64,000 nt of DNA. Origin: Zavarzinia compransoris. GTDB lineage: Bacteria > Pseudomonadota > Alphaproteobacteria > Zavarziniales > Zavarziniaceae. The stretch covers positions 744,322 to 808,321 of the forward strand of contig NZ_QGLF01000002.1 in NCBI RefSeq assembly GCF_003173055.1, written 5' to 3'. The notes beneath the pieces were generated by a model. It searched no databases, was not told the origin of the DNA, and saw nothing but the letters and a program-made list of their open reading frames with translations. Below, piece after piece: positions 1 through 10,914 of the stretch; position 1 is the first letter of the stretch, and every line of letters starts with the position of its first letter. The position numbers and the translations under genes were made by a program.

Positions 1-1243
<1,243 letters not shown>

Positions 1244-1247
<4 letters not shown>

Positions 1248-3010
1248 GCCCGTTGCAACCTCAAGGTAAATTCGGCGCCGCCGGCGGGCCGGTTCAGCGC
1301 ATGCAGCGTGCCGCCCAGATCCTTGACGATATCGCCGGAAATGACGAGGCCAAGGCCGAGTCCCGCCGCCTTGGTGGTGACGAAGGGGGTGAACAGGCGG
1401 GTCATCACCTCGGGCGGGATGCCGGGGCCGTTGTCGGCCACGGTGACCACCACCTCGTCGCCGGCGGCGCTCCCCGCGATCTCGATCGCAGCACCCTCGC
1501 CGGCGGCGTCGAGGGCATTCTGCAGCAGGTTGACCAGTACCTGTTCCAGGCGCACCGGATCGCCCTGCACCCGGGGCAGGCCGGGCGGCAGGGCCCGTTG
1601 CACCACCGCCCCCTGGCGGCGCAGCCGCGGCCCGAGCAGCAGCAAGGCGCCGTCGAGCACGGCGGCGAGATCGACCGCACTGCTGGCCCGGGGGCCGCGG
1701 CGGGCGAAATTGCGCAATTGTCCGGTGATGGCGCCCACGCGGTCGGTCAGGCGGGCGATCTGGCCAAGGTTGGCGGCGACCGCCTCCCGCTCCGCCCGGT
1801 CCAGGAAGACCGCGGCATTGTCGGCATAGGTGCGGATGGCGGCGACGGGCTGGTTGATCTCATGGGCGACGCTGGCGGCGATCTGGCCGAGAATGGCGAG
1901 GCGGTTGGCCTGGGCCAGTTCGTCCTGCAATTGCTGGCGTTCCGCGATCTCGGCCGACAGGCGGCCGTTGGCGGCGGTCAGGTCGCCGGTGCGGGCCGCC
2001 ACTTCCGCCTCCAATTGCTGGCGCCTGGCCGCGTCTTCCGCCCGGTGTTCGGCCGCGCGGTGGCGCCGGCGCAGCAGCACGGCGGCGGCGGCCAGCAGCA
2101 GGGCGGCAGCAAGGCCGGCGGTCAGGGCGGCGCCGCTTTCCGCCTGGCGCAAGCCCGGTTGCAGGCCGCGCAGCAGGTGCAGGCTCCAGCCCGTGGTCGG
2201 CACCGGCAGGACGGCATCGATGTGGCGGCTGCCGCCGATGCGCAATTGCCCGTCCGGCAGCCGTTCGAAGGCCAGCGGCGCCAGCGGGGCGGCGCCGAAT
2301 TGCAGGCTGGCGCGCACCGCGGCGATCGTGTCGGCATCGAGGGGCGCCAGGGTCTGGAAGCGCCAGTCGGCCCGGTCGGTGAGAAGCACCACGCCCTTGC
2401 CGTCGGTCACCATTACCGGGTCCCGGTCTTCGGCCCATTCGGCTTCCAGCGCCTCGAATTCGACCTTGATGACCACGGCGCCGAGACCATTGCCGACCTT
2501 GCGCGCGAGATAGAGCCCGGGCCGGTTCGAGCGCGTGCCCAGGGCGAAATGTTCCGCCGCGCCCTCGGCGATGGCGCTTTTGAAATAGGGCCGGAAGGCA
2601 TAGTTCTGGCCGACGAAGCTGGTGTCGTCGCGCCAGTTGCTGGCGGCGACGGTCAGGCCCGTGCGGTCGACCAGATAGATGACGCCGACCCTCGTATCCC
2701 GGCTGAGGCTTTCCAGCTTGCGGTTCATCGCCTCGATCAGGCGGTCGTTGCCCGGCGCGCCCAGGGCCGCGGCGACATCCGGATCCTCGGCCAGGACGAC
2801 GGGCAGGGAACGGTGTTTCTCGATCTCGGCGCGCAGCACGGCGACCTTCAGGCGCGCGGCGATCTGGGCATCGGCGGCGGCATCGTTCAGGGCCCGCCGT
2901 GCCCCCTCGCGCCCGGCGAAGACGGCGGCGGCGGCCAGCAGCAAGAGGCCGGCCAGGCCGAAGACCAGCCATTCCCGTCTGTGCGGTTTTCCGCCAGCAC
3001 CCCGCCGCAT
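1244..3010 (-). CDS. dctB: DctB C4-dicarboxylate sensor histidine kinase
   Basis: Membrane sensor kinase that detects periplasmic C4-dicarboxylates and phosphorylates DctD. 588 aa from the ATG at 3010. An upstream in-frame ATG at 3193 would run through the dctA promoter and is rejected. A first membrane helix lies at about residues 12-33, followed by a periplasmic region of roughly 250 residues, a second membrane helix, a coiled linker, then the dimerisation domain with H383 in SVAHEINQP. The ATPase domain carries [16 protein letters not shown] and [11 protein letters not shown] DctD-type half-palindromic site lies inside its first codons (2980-2997), so autoregulation of dctBD from the shared region is possible. 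It overlaps dctD by 4 bases. Confidence 0.93.
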
Positions 3011-3029
3011 CTGTGTGGACTCCCGCACA
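2980..3029. promoter_or_regulatory. Tandem DctD upstream activating sites
   Basis: Two similar palindromes lie 32 bp apart centre to centre, about three helical turns. Site 1 (2980-2997) reads TGTGCGG-TTTT-CCGCCAG. Site 2 (3012-3029) reads TGTGTGG-ACTC-CCGCACA. They lie about 120 and 150 bp upstream of the predicted dctA start point, the usual arrangement for a sigma-54 activator. Site 1 falls inside the dctB coding region and site 2 just upstream of its start codon. Confidence 0.75.
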
Positions 3030-3113
3030 AGGGCCGCCCGGGCGATGCCGGGCCGGCAACCAAGACCAAGGAATTTCAAGCACTTGCCTACTGTGGTAGC
3101 CGCTTTCCGCGGC

Positions 3114-3129
3114 TGGCACAACGCTTGCC
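3114..3129 (+). promoter_or_regulatory. Sigma-54 (-24/-12) promoter of dctA
   Basis: TGGCAC-AACGC-TTGCC matches the sigma-54 consensus, with the GG and GC dinucleotides separated by exactly 10 bases. It lies 63 bases upstream of the dctA ATG, pointing towards dctA. The adjacent dctBD pair and the tandem activator sites support it. Confidence 0.88.
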
Positions 3130-3191
3130 ATGGGGGAGCCGTCATCACCCGAGGGGCCGCCAAGGCCCCCGGCTCATCCAGGGAGGATCCC

Positions 3192-4535
3192 ATGGCCAGT
3201 TATGCCCCCGCTGCCGCAACCGGGCAGCGCCGTCCGTTCTACAAGGTGCTTTACGTCCAGGTCCTGTTCGCCGTGGCCGCGGGCATCCTGCTCGGCCATT
3301 TCTCGCCGCAGTTCGGCGCCGACCTGAAGCCGCTGGGCGATGCCTTCATCAAGCTGGTGAAGATGATCATCGCGCCGGTGATCTTCCTCACCGTCGTCAC
3401 CGGCATCGCCGGCTCGGGCAACCTGGCCAAGGTCGGCCGGGTGGGGGCCAAGGCCTTCATCTATTTCCTGATCTTCTCGACCCTGGCACTGATCGTCGGC
3501 CTGATCGTCGCCAATCTGGTGCAGCCGGGCCACGGCCTGCACATCGATCCGGCGACGCTGGATGGCAAGGCGGTCGCCGACTATGCGCAGAAGGCGCATG
3601 AACAGTCGCTGATCGGCTTCCTGATGAACATCATCCCGTCGACCGCGGTCGGCGCCTTCGCCTCGGGCGAAATTCTCCAGGTGCTGTTCTTCTCGGTGCT
3701 GTTCGGTGTCGGCCTCGCGCTCTCGGGCGAAAAGGGCCGGCCGGTCACCGAATTCCTGAAATCGGTCACGGCCGCCGTCTTCGCCATGGTCAACGTGCTG
3801 ATGAAGGCGGCCCCGATCGGTGCCTTCGGCGCCATGGCCTTCACCATCGGCAAATACGGCATCGGCTCGATCGCCAACCTGGCCCTGCTGGTCGGGACCT
3901 TCTACCTGACCTCGATCCTCTTCGTCGTCGGCATCCTGGGGCTGGTGGCCCGGGCGAACGGTTTCTCGATCCTGAAGCTGATGCGCTACATCAAGGGCGA
4001 ATTGCTGCTCGTCCTCGGCACCTCGTCGTCCGAATCGGCCCTGCCGGCGGTGATGGACAAGCTGGAGCGTGCCGGCTGCTCGCGCTCCGTGGTCGGGCTG
4101 GTGGTGCCCACGGGCTATTCCTTCAACCTCGACGGCACCAATATCTATATGACCATGGCCGCGCTCTTCATCGCCCAGGCGACCGATACGCCGCTGGCGC
4201 TGGGCGACCAGATCCTGCTGCTGCTCGTCGCCATGCTGTCGTCGAAAGGGGCGGCGGGCGTCACCGGTTCGGGCTTCATCACCCTGGCCGCCACCCTGTC
4301 GGTGGTGCCCAGCGTGCCGGTCGCCGGCATGGCCCTGATCCTCGGCATCGACCGCTTCATGAGCGAATGCCGCGCGCTCACCAACTTCATCGGCAATGCG
4401 GTGGCCGCCATCGTCGTCGCCCGGATGGAGGGTGAACTCGACCGCGACCGCCTGGCCCTCGCCCTCGACGGCAAGCCGGTGCCCGAGGTCGACGCCGTCT
4501 TCGAACCCGCCCTCGCCCGCCAGCCGGCCGAATAA
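3192..4535 (+). CDS. dctA: DctA C4-dicarboxylate transport protein
   Basis: Inner-membrane symporter importing succinate, fumarate and malate, of the dicarboxylate/amino acid:cation symporter family. 447 aa, close to the family norm. The ATG at 3192 is preceded by a strong ribosome site (AGGGAGGA). Hallmarks are the serine-rich re-entrant loop [17 protein letters not shown], the substrate/ion motif NLDGTNIYM and [13 protein letters not shown] in the second hairpin loop. Multiple hydrophobic helices run throughout. It is a single-gene unit transcribed divergently from dctBD, ending in a strong hairpin. Confidence 0.96.
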   Translation: MASYAPAAATGQRRPFYKVLYVQVLFAVAAGILLGHFSPQFGADLKPLGDAFIKLVKMIIAPVIFLTVVTGIAGSGNLAKVGRVGAKAFIYFLIFSTLALIVGLIVANLVQPGHGLHIDPATLDGKAVADYAQKAHEQSLIGFLMNIIPSTAVGAFASGEILQVLFFSVLFGVGLALSGEKGRPVTEFLKSVTAAVFAMVNVLMKAAPIGAFGAMAFTIGKYGIGSIANLALLVGTFYLTSILFVVGILGLVARANGFSILKLMRYIKGELLLVLGTSSSESALPAVMDKLERAGCSRSVVGLVVPTGYSFNLDGTNIYMTMAALFIAQATDTPLALGDQILLLLVAMLSSKGAAGVTGSGFITLAATLSVVPSVPVAGMALILGIDRFMSECRALTNFIGNAVAAIVVARMEGELDRDRLALALDGKPVPEVDAVFEPALARQPAE

Positions 4536-4581
4536 GCCGGGGCCGCCCGCAGGCCCCCCCGGCGCGGCGGCTTTCGGCAAA

Positions 4582-4613
4582 GGGGCCGGAAGGGGTGCAT
4601 CCCTTCCGGCCCC
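4582..4613 (+). terminator. Hairpin terminator after dctA
   Basis: A perfect 13-bp stem (GGGGCCGGAAGGG with CCCTTCCGGCCCC) closes a 6-base loop, GTGCAT, 46 bases past the dctA stop. It is followed by a moderately T-rich GTCTTGCTT rather than a long T run. Confidence 0.75.
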
Positions 4614-4657
4614 GTCTTGCTTCGTCCGGCGTGCCGTCGCGGCAGCGGCGGTTTTTT

Positions 4658-4686
4658 TTGCTTTTCCGTGAATGCGATTCTAGTAT
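4658..4686 (+). promoter_or_regulatory. Candidate sigma-70 promoter for the GMC oxidoreductase gene
   Basis: TTGCTT (4658-4663) and TAGTAT (4681-4686) are 17 bases apart, in an unusually AT-rich patch with eight consecutive T at 4652-4659. It would leave a leader of about 120 bases before the ATG at 4812. Assigned by eye only. Confidence 0.45.
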
Positions 4687-4811
4687 TTTCCCAGAACTGA
4701 CAATTTGTCGGAAAAGGCGCTGCCGGGGTGAGGGCTGTCCCCGCCGCCTTGACGACGGGCAGCCGGCAGAGACCGGCGCCCCGCCAGGAAACGCGAGGTC
4801 TGGGGAGAGAC

Positions 4812-6422
4812 ATGTACGACTTCATCATCATCGGCGCCGGTTCGGCCGGCTGTGTGATGGCCAATCGCCTGTCGGCCAATCCGAACACCAGGGTCCTGCT
4901 GCTCGAAGCGGGGCCGACCGACCGCCACTGGTCGGTGATGATGCCCTTCGGCGTCGTCGCGCTCATGCGCTCGAAGACCCGGAACTGGGGCTATTACACC
5001 GTCGCCCAGCGGCATATGGCCGGGCGCGAGATGTTCTGGCCGCGCGGCAAGACCCTGGGCGGCTCGTCCTCGATCAACGCCATGATCTATACCCGCGGCC
5101 ACCGCGACGATTACGACGACTGGGCGGACCTCGGCCTCGAGGACTGGTCCTATGACCGCTGCCTGCCCTATTTCCGCAAGGCCGAGCACAACGAGCGCAT
5201 CACCGACCAGTTCCACGGCAACCACGGCCCCCTGAACGTCACCGATCCGCGCAACCCCAACCCGCTGTGCGACCTCTACATCGAGGCGGGCAAGCGCTGG
5301 GGCCTGAAGGAAACCGACGATTTCAACGGCGCCGAGCAGGAAGGCATCGGCTATTACCAATTGACCCAGAAGCAGGGCCAGCGCTTTTCCGCCGCCCGGG
5401 CCTATCTCTGGGATGCCGAAAGCCGGCCGAACCTGACCATCCTGACCGGGGCCCATGTCATGGCCGTCGAATTCGACGGCAAGCGCGCCCGCGGCGTGCG
5501 CTTCAAGGCGAAGGGCGCCGAACGGGTGGAAGAGGCGGCGGAAAGCGTCATCCTCTGCGGCGGCGCGATCAATTCGCCCCAGGTGCTCCAACTGTCGGGG
5601 ATCGGCGATCCGGCCGACCTGAAGGCGGCGGGCGTCGCCCTTCGCCATGCCCTGCCGGGGGTCGGCCGGAACCTCCGCGACCATCTGGACATCACCCTGC
5701 AGCAGCGCACCAGGACCAGCGAGTCCTATGGCTTCTCGTGGCGCATGTCCTATCGCGGCGCCATCGGCCTGATGAATTATTTCATCAGCAAGCGCGGCAT
5801 CTATACCACTAATGTGGCCGAGGCCGGCTGTTTCGCCCGCACCAATCCCCAGGACCCGCGCCCCGACGTGCAGATGCATTTCATCCCGGCGATCCTGGAA
5901 AACCACGGCCTGACCACCAAGTTCGGCCACGGCTATTCGACTCATGCCTGCCAGCTGCGGCCGCGCTCGATCGGCCGGCTGTGGCTGAAGTCCGCCGATC
6001 CTTTCGCCGCCCCCGCCATCGACCCGAACTATCTGGCCGAGCGCGAGGACGTGGAATGCCTGATCCGCGCCTTCAAGCTGTCGCGCGACGTCATCCTCGA
6101 CCAGGCCTTCGCGGACAAGCGCGGCCGGAACCCCGATTTCCACTGGCAGCAGGCGCAGACCGACAAGGAGATCGAAGACTACGTGCGCCGCAATGCCGAG
6201 ACGGTCTATCACCCGGTCGGCACCTGCAAGATGGGCCATGACGACATGGCGGTGGTGGACGAGCAATGCCGCGTCCACGGCATCGAGGGGCTGCGGGTGG
6301 TCGATGCCTCGATCCATCCGACCCTGATCGGCGGCAATACCAATGCCCCGACGATCATGACCGCGGAAAAGGCGGCGGAATATATCCTGGAGCCGCGCGC
6401 GTCCTATTCCCGCGCCGCCTGA
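4812..6422 (+). CDS. GMC-family alcohol/choline dehydrogenase-like flavoprotein
   Basis: FAD-dependent oxidation of an alcohol to an aldehyde; the substrate is not evident. 536 aa. The start was chosen at [20 protein letters not shown], where the FAD-binding motif begins directly; the 28 in-frame residues upstream are not family-like. GMC signatures are [15 protein letters not shown] (near residue 84) and [16 protein letters not shown] (near residue 255). The catalytic pair is H467 ([10 protein letters not shown]) and N511 (GGNTNAPT). It resembles AlkJ and choline dehydrogenase. The end overlaps the convergent acyltransferase gene by 19 bases. A second, more divergent GMC protein is encoded at 57.6-59.2 kb. 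Confidence 0.9.
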   Translation: MYDFIIIGAGSAGCVMANRLSANPNTRVLLLEAGPTDRHWSVMMPFGVVALMRSKTRNWGYYTVAQRHMAGREMFWPRGKTLGGSSSINAMIYTRGHRDDYDDWADLGLEDWSYDRCLPYFRKAEHNERITDQFHGNHGPLNVTDPRNPNPLCDLYIEAGKRWGLKETDDFNGAEQEGIGYYQLTQKQGQRFSAARAYLWDAESRPNLTILTGAHVMAVEFDGKRARGVRFKAKGAERVEEAAESVILCGGAINSPQVLQLSGIGDPADLKAAGVALRHALPGVGRNLRDHLDITLQQRTRTSESYGFSWRMSYRGAIGLMNYFISKRGIYTTNVAEAGCFARTNPQDPRPDVQMHFIPAILENHGLTTKFGHGYSTHACQLRPRSIGRLWLKSADPFAAPAIDPNYLAEREDVECLIRAFKLSRDVILDQAFADKRGRNPDFHWQQAQTDKEIEDYVRRNAETVYHPVGTCKMGHDDMAVVDEQCRVHGIEGLRVVDASIHPTLIGGNTNAPTIMTAEKAAEYILEPRASYSRAA

Positions 6423-7621
6423 ACCTTGCTCCCGGACTGAACCTTACCTCCAGACTGAGTCCTGACCCCGGAATGAACGTTCATTCCGGGGGCGGGCCGG
6501 TGGCGGCGCGGCTTCAGGCCGAACAGGAAGCGCACCGGCCCATAGGGCCGGATGACCAGGTGATAGGCGGCGAAGGTGACGGCGGCCGAGCCGAAGCAGA
6601 TCGCCGCCGCCTTCACCCACAGGGGCAGGTCCAGCGGCACCAGCACGAAGGCGATGGCGACCACCGGCAGGTGGTGCAGGACATAGAGCGGCAGGCTCGC
6701 CTCGCCCATATAGCGGTCGAAGGCGGTTTCGCGCCGGGTCAGGCGCCGCCCGAGGCCGAGCAGGCCGAGAACCAGGCACCACGCGGCCAGCCCCCGCGCC
6801 CCCAGGGCCCAGGGCCCGAAAGCCGCCTCGCCCAGGTAATAGAAGCCGAAACTGCCGAGCCCGAGACCGAGCAGAAGCAGCGGCCGGACGGTCAGGACCG
6901 CTTCGATCCGGGGCTGGCGCGAGACGATCGCGCCCATGAAGAAGAACACCGTCTCGATCGCCAGATTGGCGAAATCGCCGAACAGGTTGGGCAGGTCGCC
7001 GAAGCGCGGCCGCAGCAGCACTTCCGCCGCCGCAAGGGCAAGGCCCGGCAGCACCAGCCAGCCGCCGTGCCCCGGCCAGCGGTCATAGGCAAGGGCGATG
7101 CGCCGGATCGCCCAGGTGAAGATCAGGCTGAACAGCAGCAGATAGGCCAGGAACCACAGGTGCGACCAGGTGAACTGGTTCAGCCGGGTGAAGAAGCGGT
7201 AGTAGAAATCGACGTAGTCGAGGGTGAAGGGCACCTCGACCGGGCGCAGCCCGCTGGGGCGGAGGTCGATGCCGCCGAGCCGTTCGAGATATTTGATCGC
7301 CGGCGCGAAGAGCAGCAGCCCGACCACGAAGGGCGGCAGCAGGCGGACGAAACGATCCACCACGAAGGGGAACGAACGGCGCGACGACAGGGCGGTCGCG
7401 GCGGCGAAACCGGCGATGAAGAAGAACAGCGGCATGCGCCAGACATGGGCGAAGGCGGCGAAGAGATCCATCGCGCCCGAGGCGACCGCACTCTTCACAT
7501 GATAGGCCGGGTCGAAATCGAAGACCTTGGCGGTATGGAAGGGGAATTGGACCAGGCAGGCGAAGATGCGCAACAGGTCGAGTTCGCGGCGCCGGCGGAC
7601 CGCGTCGGGCGGGTGGGCCAT
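6404..7621 (-). CDS. Acyltransferase 3 family integral membrane protein
   Basis: Predicted multi-spanning membrane O-acyltransferase of the OpgC/OafA type, which acylates glucans, lipopolysaccharide or other envelope sugars. 405 aa. It starts with the family hallmark [20 protein letters not shown] and continues with about ten hydrophobic segments, including [16 protein letters not shown] and a basic loop [19 protein letters not shown]. The C-terminal 25 residues are a repeated (K/R/N)-V/T-Q/H-SG tail produced by the 18-bp repeats and are probably dispensable. It lies 6 bases after the upstream methyltransferase-like gene, so the two form an operon. The acceptor is unknown. Confidence 0.85.
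   Translation of the reverse strand: MAHPPDAVRRRRELDLLRIFACLVQFPFHTAKVFDFDPAYHVKSAVASGAMDLFAAFAHVWRMPLFFFIAGFAAATALSSRRSFPFVVDRFVRLLPPFVVGLLLFAPAIKYLERLGGIDLRPSGLRPVEVPFTLDYVDFYYRFFTRLNQFTWSHLWFLAYLLLFSLIFTWAIRRIALAYDRWPGHGGWLVLPGLALAAAEVLLRPRFGDLPNLFGDFANLAIETVFFFMGAIVSRQPRIEAVLTVRPLLLLGLGLGSFGFYYLGEAAFGPWALGARGLAAWCLVLGLLGLGRRLTRRETAFDRYMGEASLPLYVLHHLPVVAIAFVLVPLDLPLWVKAAAICFGSAAVTFAAYHLVIRPYGPVRFLFGLKPRRHRPAPGMNVHSGVRTQSGGKVQSGSKVQAARE
6419..6491. repeat. 18-bp tandem repeats with a perfect palindrome at two convergent gene ends
   Basis: Three degenerate 18-bp units lie at 6428-6445, 6446-6463 and 6464-6481, with a partial unit at 6419-6427. On the minus strand they encode the hexad tail [21 protein letters not shown] of the acyltransferase. 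The last unit merges into a perfect 26-bp loopless palindrome at 6466-6491 (arms CCCCGGAATGAAC and GTTCATTCCGGGG). The GMC gene stops inside the partial unit. Confidence 0.8.
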
Positions 7622-7627
7622 GGCGGT

Positions 7628-8200
7628 TCAGCCCTGCCGGTGCAGCCCGGGGCGCCGCAGCCGGGGCAGGAACATGCCGGTCCGCGCGCGATAGGCGGCA
7701 TAGGCCCCGCCAAGGCTGCTCGCGGCGAATTTCCCCTCCTCGCGCAGGGCCGCCCAGGCGAAGCCGGCGGCCATGACCGCGACCGCCAGCAGCAGCCAGG
7801 CTTCCCGCGCGGCGATGGCGCCGCCGATCCAATAGAGCAGATAGGCGGTATAGAAGGGGTGGCGCACCAGGCGGTAAGGCCCCTCGACCAGCAGGAAGGC
7901 CGGCGCATCCTTGGAAAAGGCCAGGGACAGGCGCTGGCGCCGCGTGGTCGCGATCGCCCAGCCATAGAGCAGGGCGGAAGCGGCCAGCAGCGCGCCGGCG
8001 GCGATGAAGCTGGCCCAGGTGGCGCGGGTATCGGTGATTTCGGCGATCACGCCGGCGGTGGTCGCGCCGGACAGGACCGCCAGCACGCGCATGGGCCAGG
8101 GCGTGCCCTCGGGCCGGCGGAAGTGCAAGGCATAGCCGATGGTGAAGGCCAGGAAAATCACGCTGGCCGCGATCAGCAGAATGTCTTGGGGCAGGCGCAT
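7628..8200 (-). CDS. Isoprenylcysteine/phospholipid methyltransferase-like membrane protein
   Basis: 190-aa membrane protein of the ICMT/PEMT superfamily (SAM-dependent membrane methyltransferases). The C-terminal signature EGPYRLVRHPFYTAYLLYWIG at about residues 107-127 has the conserved RHP, followed by a late acidic/aromatic segment (REEGKF, YAAYRART). Five or so hydrophobic helices precede and surround it. It is the first gene of a two-gene operon with the acyltransferase, suggesting joint envelope or lipid modification. Bacterial members are often annotated only as isoprenylcysteine carboxyl methyltransferase family; the real substrate cannot be read from the sequence. Confidence 0.8.
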   Translation of the reverse strand: MRLPQDILLIAASVIFLAFTIGYALHFRRPEGTPWPMRVLAVLSGATTAGVIAEITDTRATWASFIAAGALLAASALLYGWAIATTRRQRLSLAFSKDAPAFLLVEGPYRLVRHPFYTAYLLYWIGGAIAAREAWLLLAVAVMAAGFAWAALREEGKFAASSLGGAYAAYRARTGMFLPRLRRPGLHRQG

Positions 8201-8341
8201 CGCAGCAGGGGTCTCTTGGCGAATCCATCCATTCCGGCGGCAACCGGCTGGCGCGGACTATAGGGGCAGGGGGCGGCCTTGCAAAGCCGTCGGCAAATAT
8301 CCATGGTGCGGGGCAGTGAAGTTTTCCGGCGCCGGGGGATC

Positions 8342-9316
8342 ATGCGTCTGTCTTTGCTCCGCCTGATGCTGTTGCTGCTGATGCCCCTGGTCGTGTCGGG
8401 CTGCGCCCTGCAAACCCCGGTCGCGATCAGCCGGGCCACCGATTTCGAGGATTTCGGCGCCAATCCGGCCAACCTGCGGATGAAGGCCTATGTCCCGGCC
8501 GGTCTGCGGCGGGGGGCGCCGCTGGTCGTCGCCCTCCATCATTGCTTCCAGACCGCCGAGGAATATGCGGCCGAAACCGGCTGGCTCGCGCTTGCCGACC
8601 GCTATGGCTTCGCGGTGCTGATGCCCGGCCAGATCGCCTATAATGACCCGAACTATTGCTTCCAATGGTTCAATGCCTGGCAGCAGGGGCCGGCCGGGGA
8701 CGAGCCGGTGTCGATCCATTCGATGATCGTCGCCATGGTCGAAGCCTATGGGCTCGATGCGCGGCGGATCTTCGTCACCGGCCATTCGGCCGGCGGCAGC
8801 ATGGCCCTGATCCTGATGGCGAGCTATCCCGACCTGATCGCCGCCGGCGGCACCTTCGGCAGCCTGCCGGTGGGCCAGACCAGCGCCATGCTGTTCGCGC
8901 CGGTGGCCATGGCCGGCTTCGGCACCGACGATCCCGAGGATCTGGCCCGCCGCATCCGCGACGAGGTGGACTGGCCGGGGCCCTGGCCCCGCCTCTCGGT
9001 CTGGCAGGGGGCGGACGACGCCATGGTCGCGGCCTCGAACGGGCCGCGGGTGCGCAACCAATGGCTGGGCCTGATGGGCCTCGCCGGCCGGCCGCCGGCG
9101 GTCGACAGGGTGGGCCCCTATGTCCGCGAGACCTGGGTGGACGGCCAGGGCCGGCCGGCGGTGCAATTCGTCGACCTGACCGACGTCGGCCATTCCGTGC
9201 CGGTCGATTCGAAATCGGGCTGCGGGGTGGCGCCGAAGGGGCTGGCCCAATTGGTCAGCGACGTCGGCGTCTGCTCGTCGCTCGAACTGCTGAAATTCTG
9301 GGGCGTGGTCCGCTGA
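8342..9316 (+). CDS. Lipoprotein esterase, PHB depolymerase/feruloyl esterase-like
   Basis: Secreted alpha/beta hydrolase of the LpqC/polyhydroxybutyrate-depolymerase family. 324 aa from the ATG at 8342, which gives a clean lipoprotein signal peptide with lipobox VSGC. Upstream in-frame ATGs at 8279 and 8303 would add a charged extension. The oxyanion region is ALHHCFQTAEEY. The nucleophile is S149 in GHSAGG, with D225 (or D226) in WQGADDAM and H284 in VGHSVPVD. A QWFNAWQQGP stretch matches the aromatic segment of the family. It is likely anchored in the envelope and hydrolyses esters; the natural substrate is uncertain. Confidence 0.86.
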   Translation: MRLSLLRLMLLLLMPLVVSGCALQTPVAISRATDFEDFGANPANLRMKAYVPAGLRRGAPLVVALHHCFQTAEEYAAETGWLALADRYGFAVLMPGQIAYNDPNYCFQWFNAWQQGPAGDEPVSIHSMIVAMVEAYGLDARRIFVTGHSAGGSMALILMASYPDLIAAGGTFGSLPVGQTSAMLFAPVAMAGFGTDDPEDLARRIRDEVDWPGPWPRLSVWQGADDAMVAASNGPRVRNQWLGLMGLAGRPPAVDRVGPYVRETWVDGQGRPAVQFVDLTDVGHSVPVDSKSGCGVAPKGLAQLVSDVGVCSSLELLKFWGVVR

Positions 9317-9333
9317 AGGCGGGATCGGGGCAC

Positions 9334-9360
9334 AAAAAAGCCCCGGCGCGAACCGGGGCT
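9334..9360 (-). terminator. Rho-independent terminator of the 9.4-kb lipoprotein gene
   Basis: Stem AGCCCCGG/CCGGGGCT (9339-9346 and 9353-9360) with loop CGCGAA. Six A at 9334-9339 read as a U tract on the minus strand. It sits 20 bases past the lipoprotein stop and also faces the end of the esterase gene. Confidence 0.9.
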
Positions 9361-9380
9361 CTCAAGCGGGGGGCGCCGCG

Positions 9381-10532
9381 TCAGCGGATATAGAGCCGGA
9401 CCTCGGGCACCGCGGCATCGGCGCTGGTGGTCGCCGCGACCGAAACCCGGTCGGACGGCAGGCCCATGTCGGTCAGGGTGCGCAGCACGCCCTGGGCATT
9501 CTGCTTCGACTTGGTCTGGTTCATGGCCACTTCGGCGGCGGTGCCGGCCGAGGGGGTGATGGCGATGAGGTCGAAGCCGGTCTGCGGCCGCTGGTCCAGG
9601 ACCTTGGAGACGGCGGTATAGAGCGCCTGCTGATAGGCGACGTCCGGCTGGTCGAAGCGGATCACCACCAGGGGGCGGCGGTCGTCGATCGCGGCGGCGG
9701 AACCGCCGGCGGCCGGGCGATAGGCCGGCGTCTCGTCGTAATAGGTCGGCGTGGCGGAAACCCGGCCCGGCGTGAAGGTGCGGGTGGTGATCGAGGCGCC
9801 GTAAAGCTCGCCGTTCTTGATCGCCAGGGCGAGGGTGGTCAGGTTGCCGCGCTCGCCCGAGACATAGACGGTCTGGCGCGAGACCTGGTCGGAAAGGGCG
9901 GTCAGCAGCCGGTCGATTCGGACCACGAGGCGCGCGGTATCGTCCTCGATCATATTGAGGGCGATGCGGTCCTGGTCGATGCCGCCGGACAGGCCGAGGG
10001 CCGCCTGGGTCGATTCGAGCAGATAGGCGGCGGAGGACGACGAGCCGGCAACCGAATTGGCCAGCTGGCCGAGGGCCGTCACATTGCCGGTGACCGCGTC
10101 CAGCTCGCGCTGGGCCTGGTTCCACTGCTGGACGAGAAGCGGGTTGCCCGGCGTGGTGCCCAGCTGCAGGCGGGCCTGAACGGCTGCGACGACGCCGTGA
10201 TAGGCCTCCGACGAGCGCACGGTCTGGGCCAGCAGCACGTCGAAATTCTGCTGCTGCGCGTCGACATTGGCCTTCAGGCGGGACAGGTCGCCGCGCAACT
10301 GCTCGACCTTTCGCCCGACCACGGTGCCGGTCGAGGTGACCTCGAAGCCGGCCAGGGGCGCGCTGCCCGCGCTGCTGCCCGGCGTCGACGACAGCCAGCT
10401 GCACCCGCCGAGGCCGCCTGCAGCCGCGAGCAGGAAGGCGAGGGGAAGGACGCGGCGGCGCCCCGACGAAATCAAACCGCCGGGCGCGGATGCCGCGCCA
10501 GCGTTGAACGCACGATCGGTCGCAAAAGCCAT
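9381..10532 (-). CDS. Lipoprotein of unknown function with helical N-terminal half
   Basis: 383 aa. An N-terminal signal with lipobox GGLGGC predicts attachment to the outer or inner membrane. The central part (about residues 80-230) is heptad-rich and helical (VEQLRGDLSRLKANVDAQQ and similar). The last 90 residues (FDLIAITPSAGT through SKQNAQGVLRTLTDMGL to a C-terminal VRLYIR) look like a distant OmpA/PAL-type peptidoglycan-binding fold, but the classic Asp/Arg residues are not obvious. The start was chosen for the signal peptide; the frame continues open upstream through the tRNA, which cannot be coding. No specific function recognised. Confidence 0.75.
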   Translation of the reverse strand: MAFATDRAFNAGAASAPGGLISSGRRRVLPLAFLLAAAGGLGGCSWLSSTPGSSAGSAPLAGFEVTSTGTVVGRKVEQLRGDLSRLKANVDAQQQNFDVLLAQTVRSSEAYHGVVAAVQARLQLGTTPGNPLLVQQWNQAQRELDAVTGNVTALGQLANSVAGSSSSAAYLLESTQAALGLSGGIDQDRIALNMIEDDTARLVVRIDRLLTALSDQVSRQTVYVSGERGNLTTLALAIKNGELYGASITTRTFTPGRVSATPTYYDETPAYRPAAGGSAAAIDDRRPLVVIRFDQPDVAYQQALYTAVSKVLDQRPQTGFDLIAITPSAGTAAEVAMNQTKSKQNAQGVLRTLTDMGLPSDRVSVAATTSADAAVPEVRLYIR

Positions 10533-10769
10533 CCCGGTCCACTCGTCATTATCTGCTGGGACGCTACTGCCCGAAGATGCGAATCCGGCGGCGCCTGCAC
10601 GCGCGAGCCCGTCCACACCCCGATGTCCCCCGAAGCCAGGGGCGATACTAGCCACAGCGGCGAGGCCGGACAAGCGCCCAAAGCCGAAAGAATTCAGTTC
10701 GTTGCATATGTGTCGCGGGGTCCTGCGCCGGGCCCGCCCGACGGCCGCGCATTTTTCCGAATTTCCCTG

Positions 10770-10798
10770 TTGCAAGCCCCGGACCCTTCGGTTAGGTT
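10770..10798 (+). promoter_or_regulatory. Promoter of tRNA-Arg
   Basis: TTGCAA (10770-10775) and TAGGTT (10793-10798) are 17 bases apart, and the expected start point is about 33 bases before the tRNA. No other recognisable feature lies in the 305-base gap between the lipoprotein gene and the tRNA. Confidence 0.55.
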
Positions 10799-10837
10799 CC
10801 CGGCCTCCGAAGCGGTCGACACCGCATGAAGGACAGC

Positions 10838-10914
10838 GCGCCCGTAGCTCAGCTGGATAGAGCATCAGACTACGAATCTGAGGGTCAGGAGTTCGAATCT
10901 CTTCGGGCGCGCCA
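10838..10914 (+). tRNA. tRNA-Arg (anticodon ACG)
   Basis: 77 bases folding as a full cloverleaf. The acceptor stem is GCGCCCG/CGGGCGC with the CCA end encoded. The D arm is GCTC..GAGC, the anticodon stem TCAGA/TCTGA holds loop CTACGAA, and the T arm is AGGAG-TTCGAAT-CTCTT. The A34 wobble base (inosine after TadA editing) reads CGN arginine codons. A 7-bp hairpin with a GGAA loop (10947-10964) follows. The 3' end is a potential integration site. Confidence 0.97.

Noticed and set aside
3174-4580. Minus-strand frame of 468 codons opposite dctA
   Set aside because: It is the mirror of dctA codons, highly charged and without motifs.
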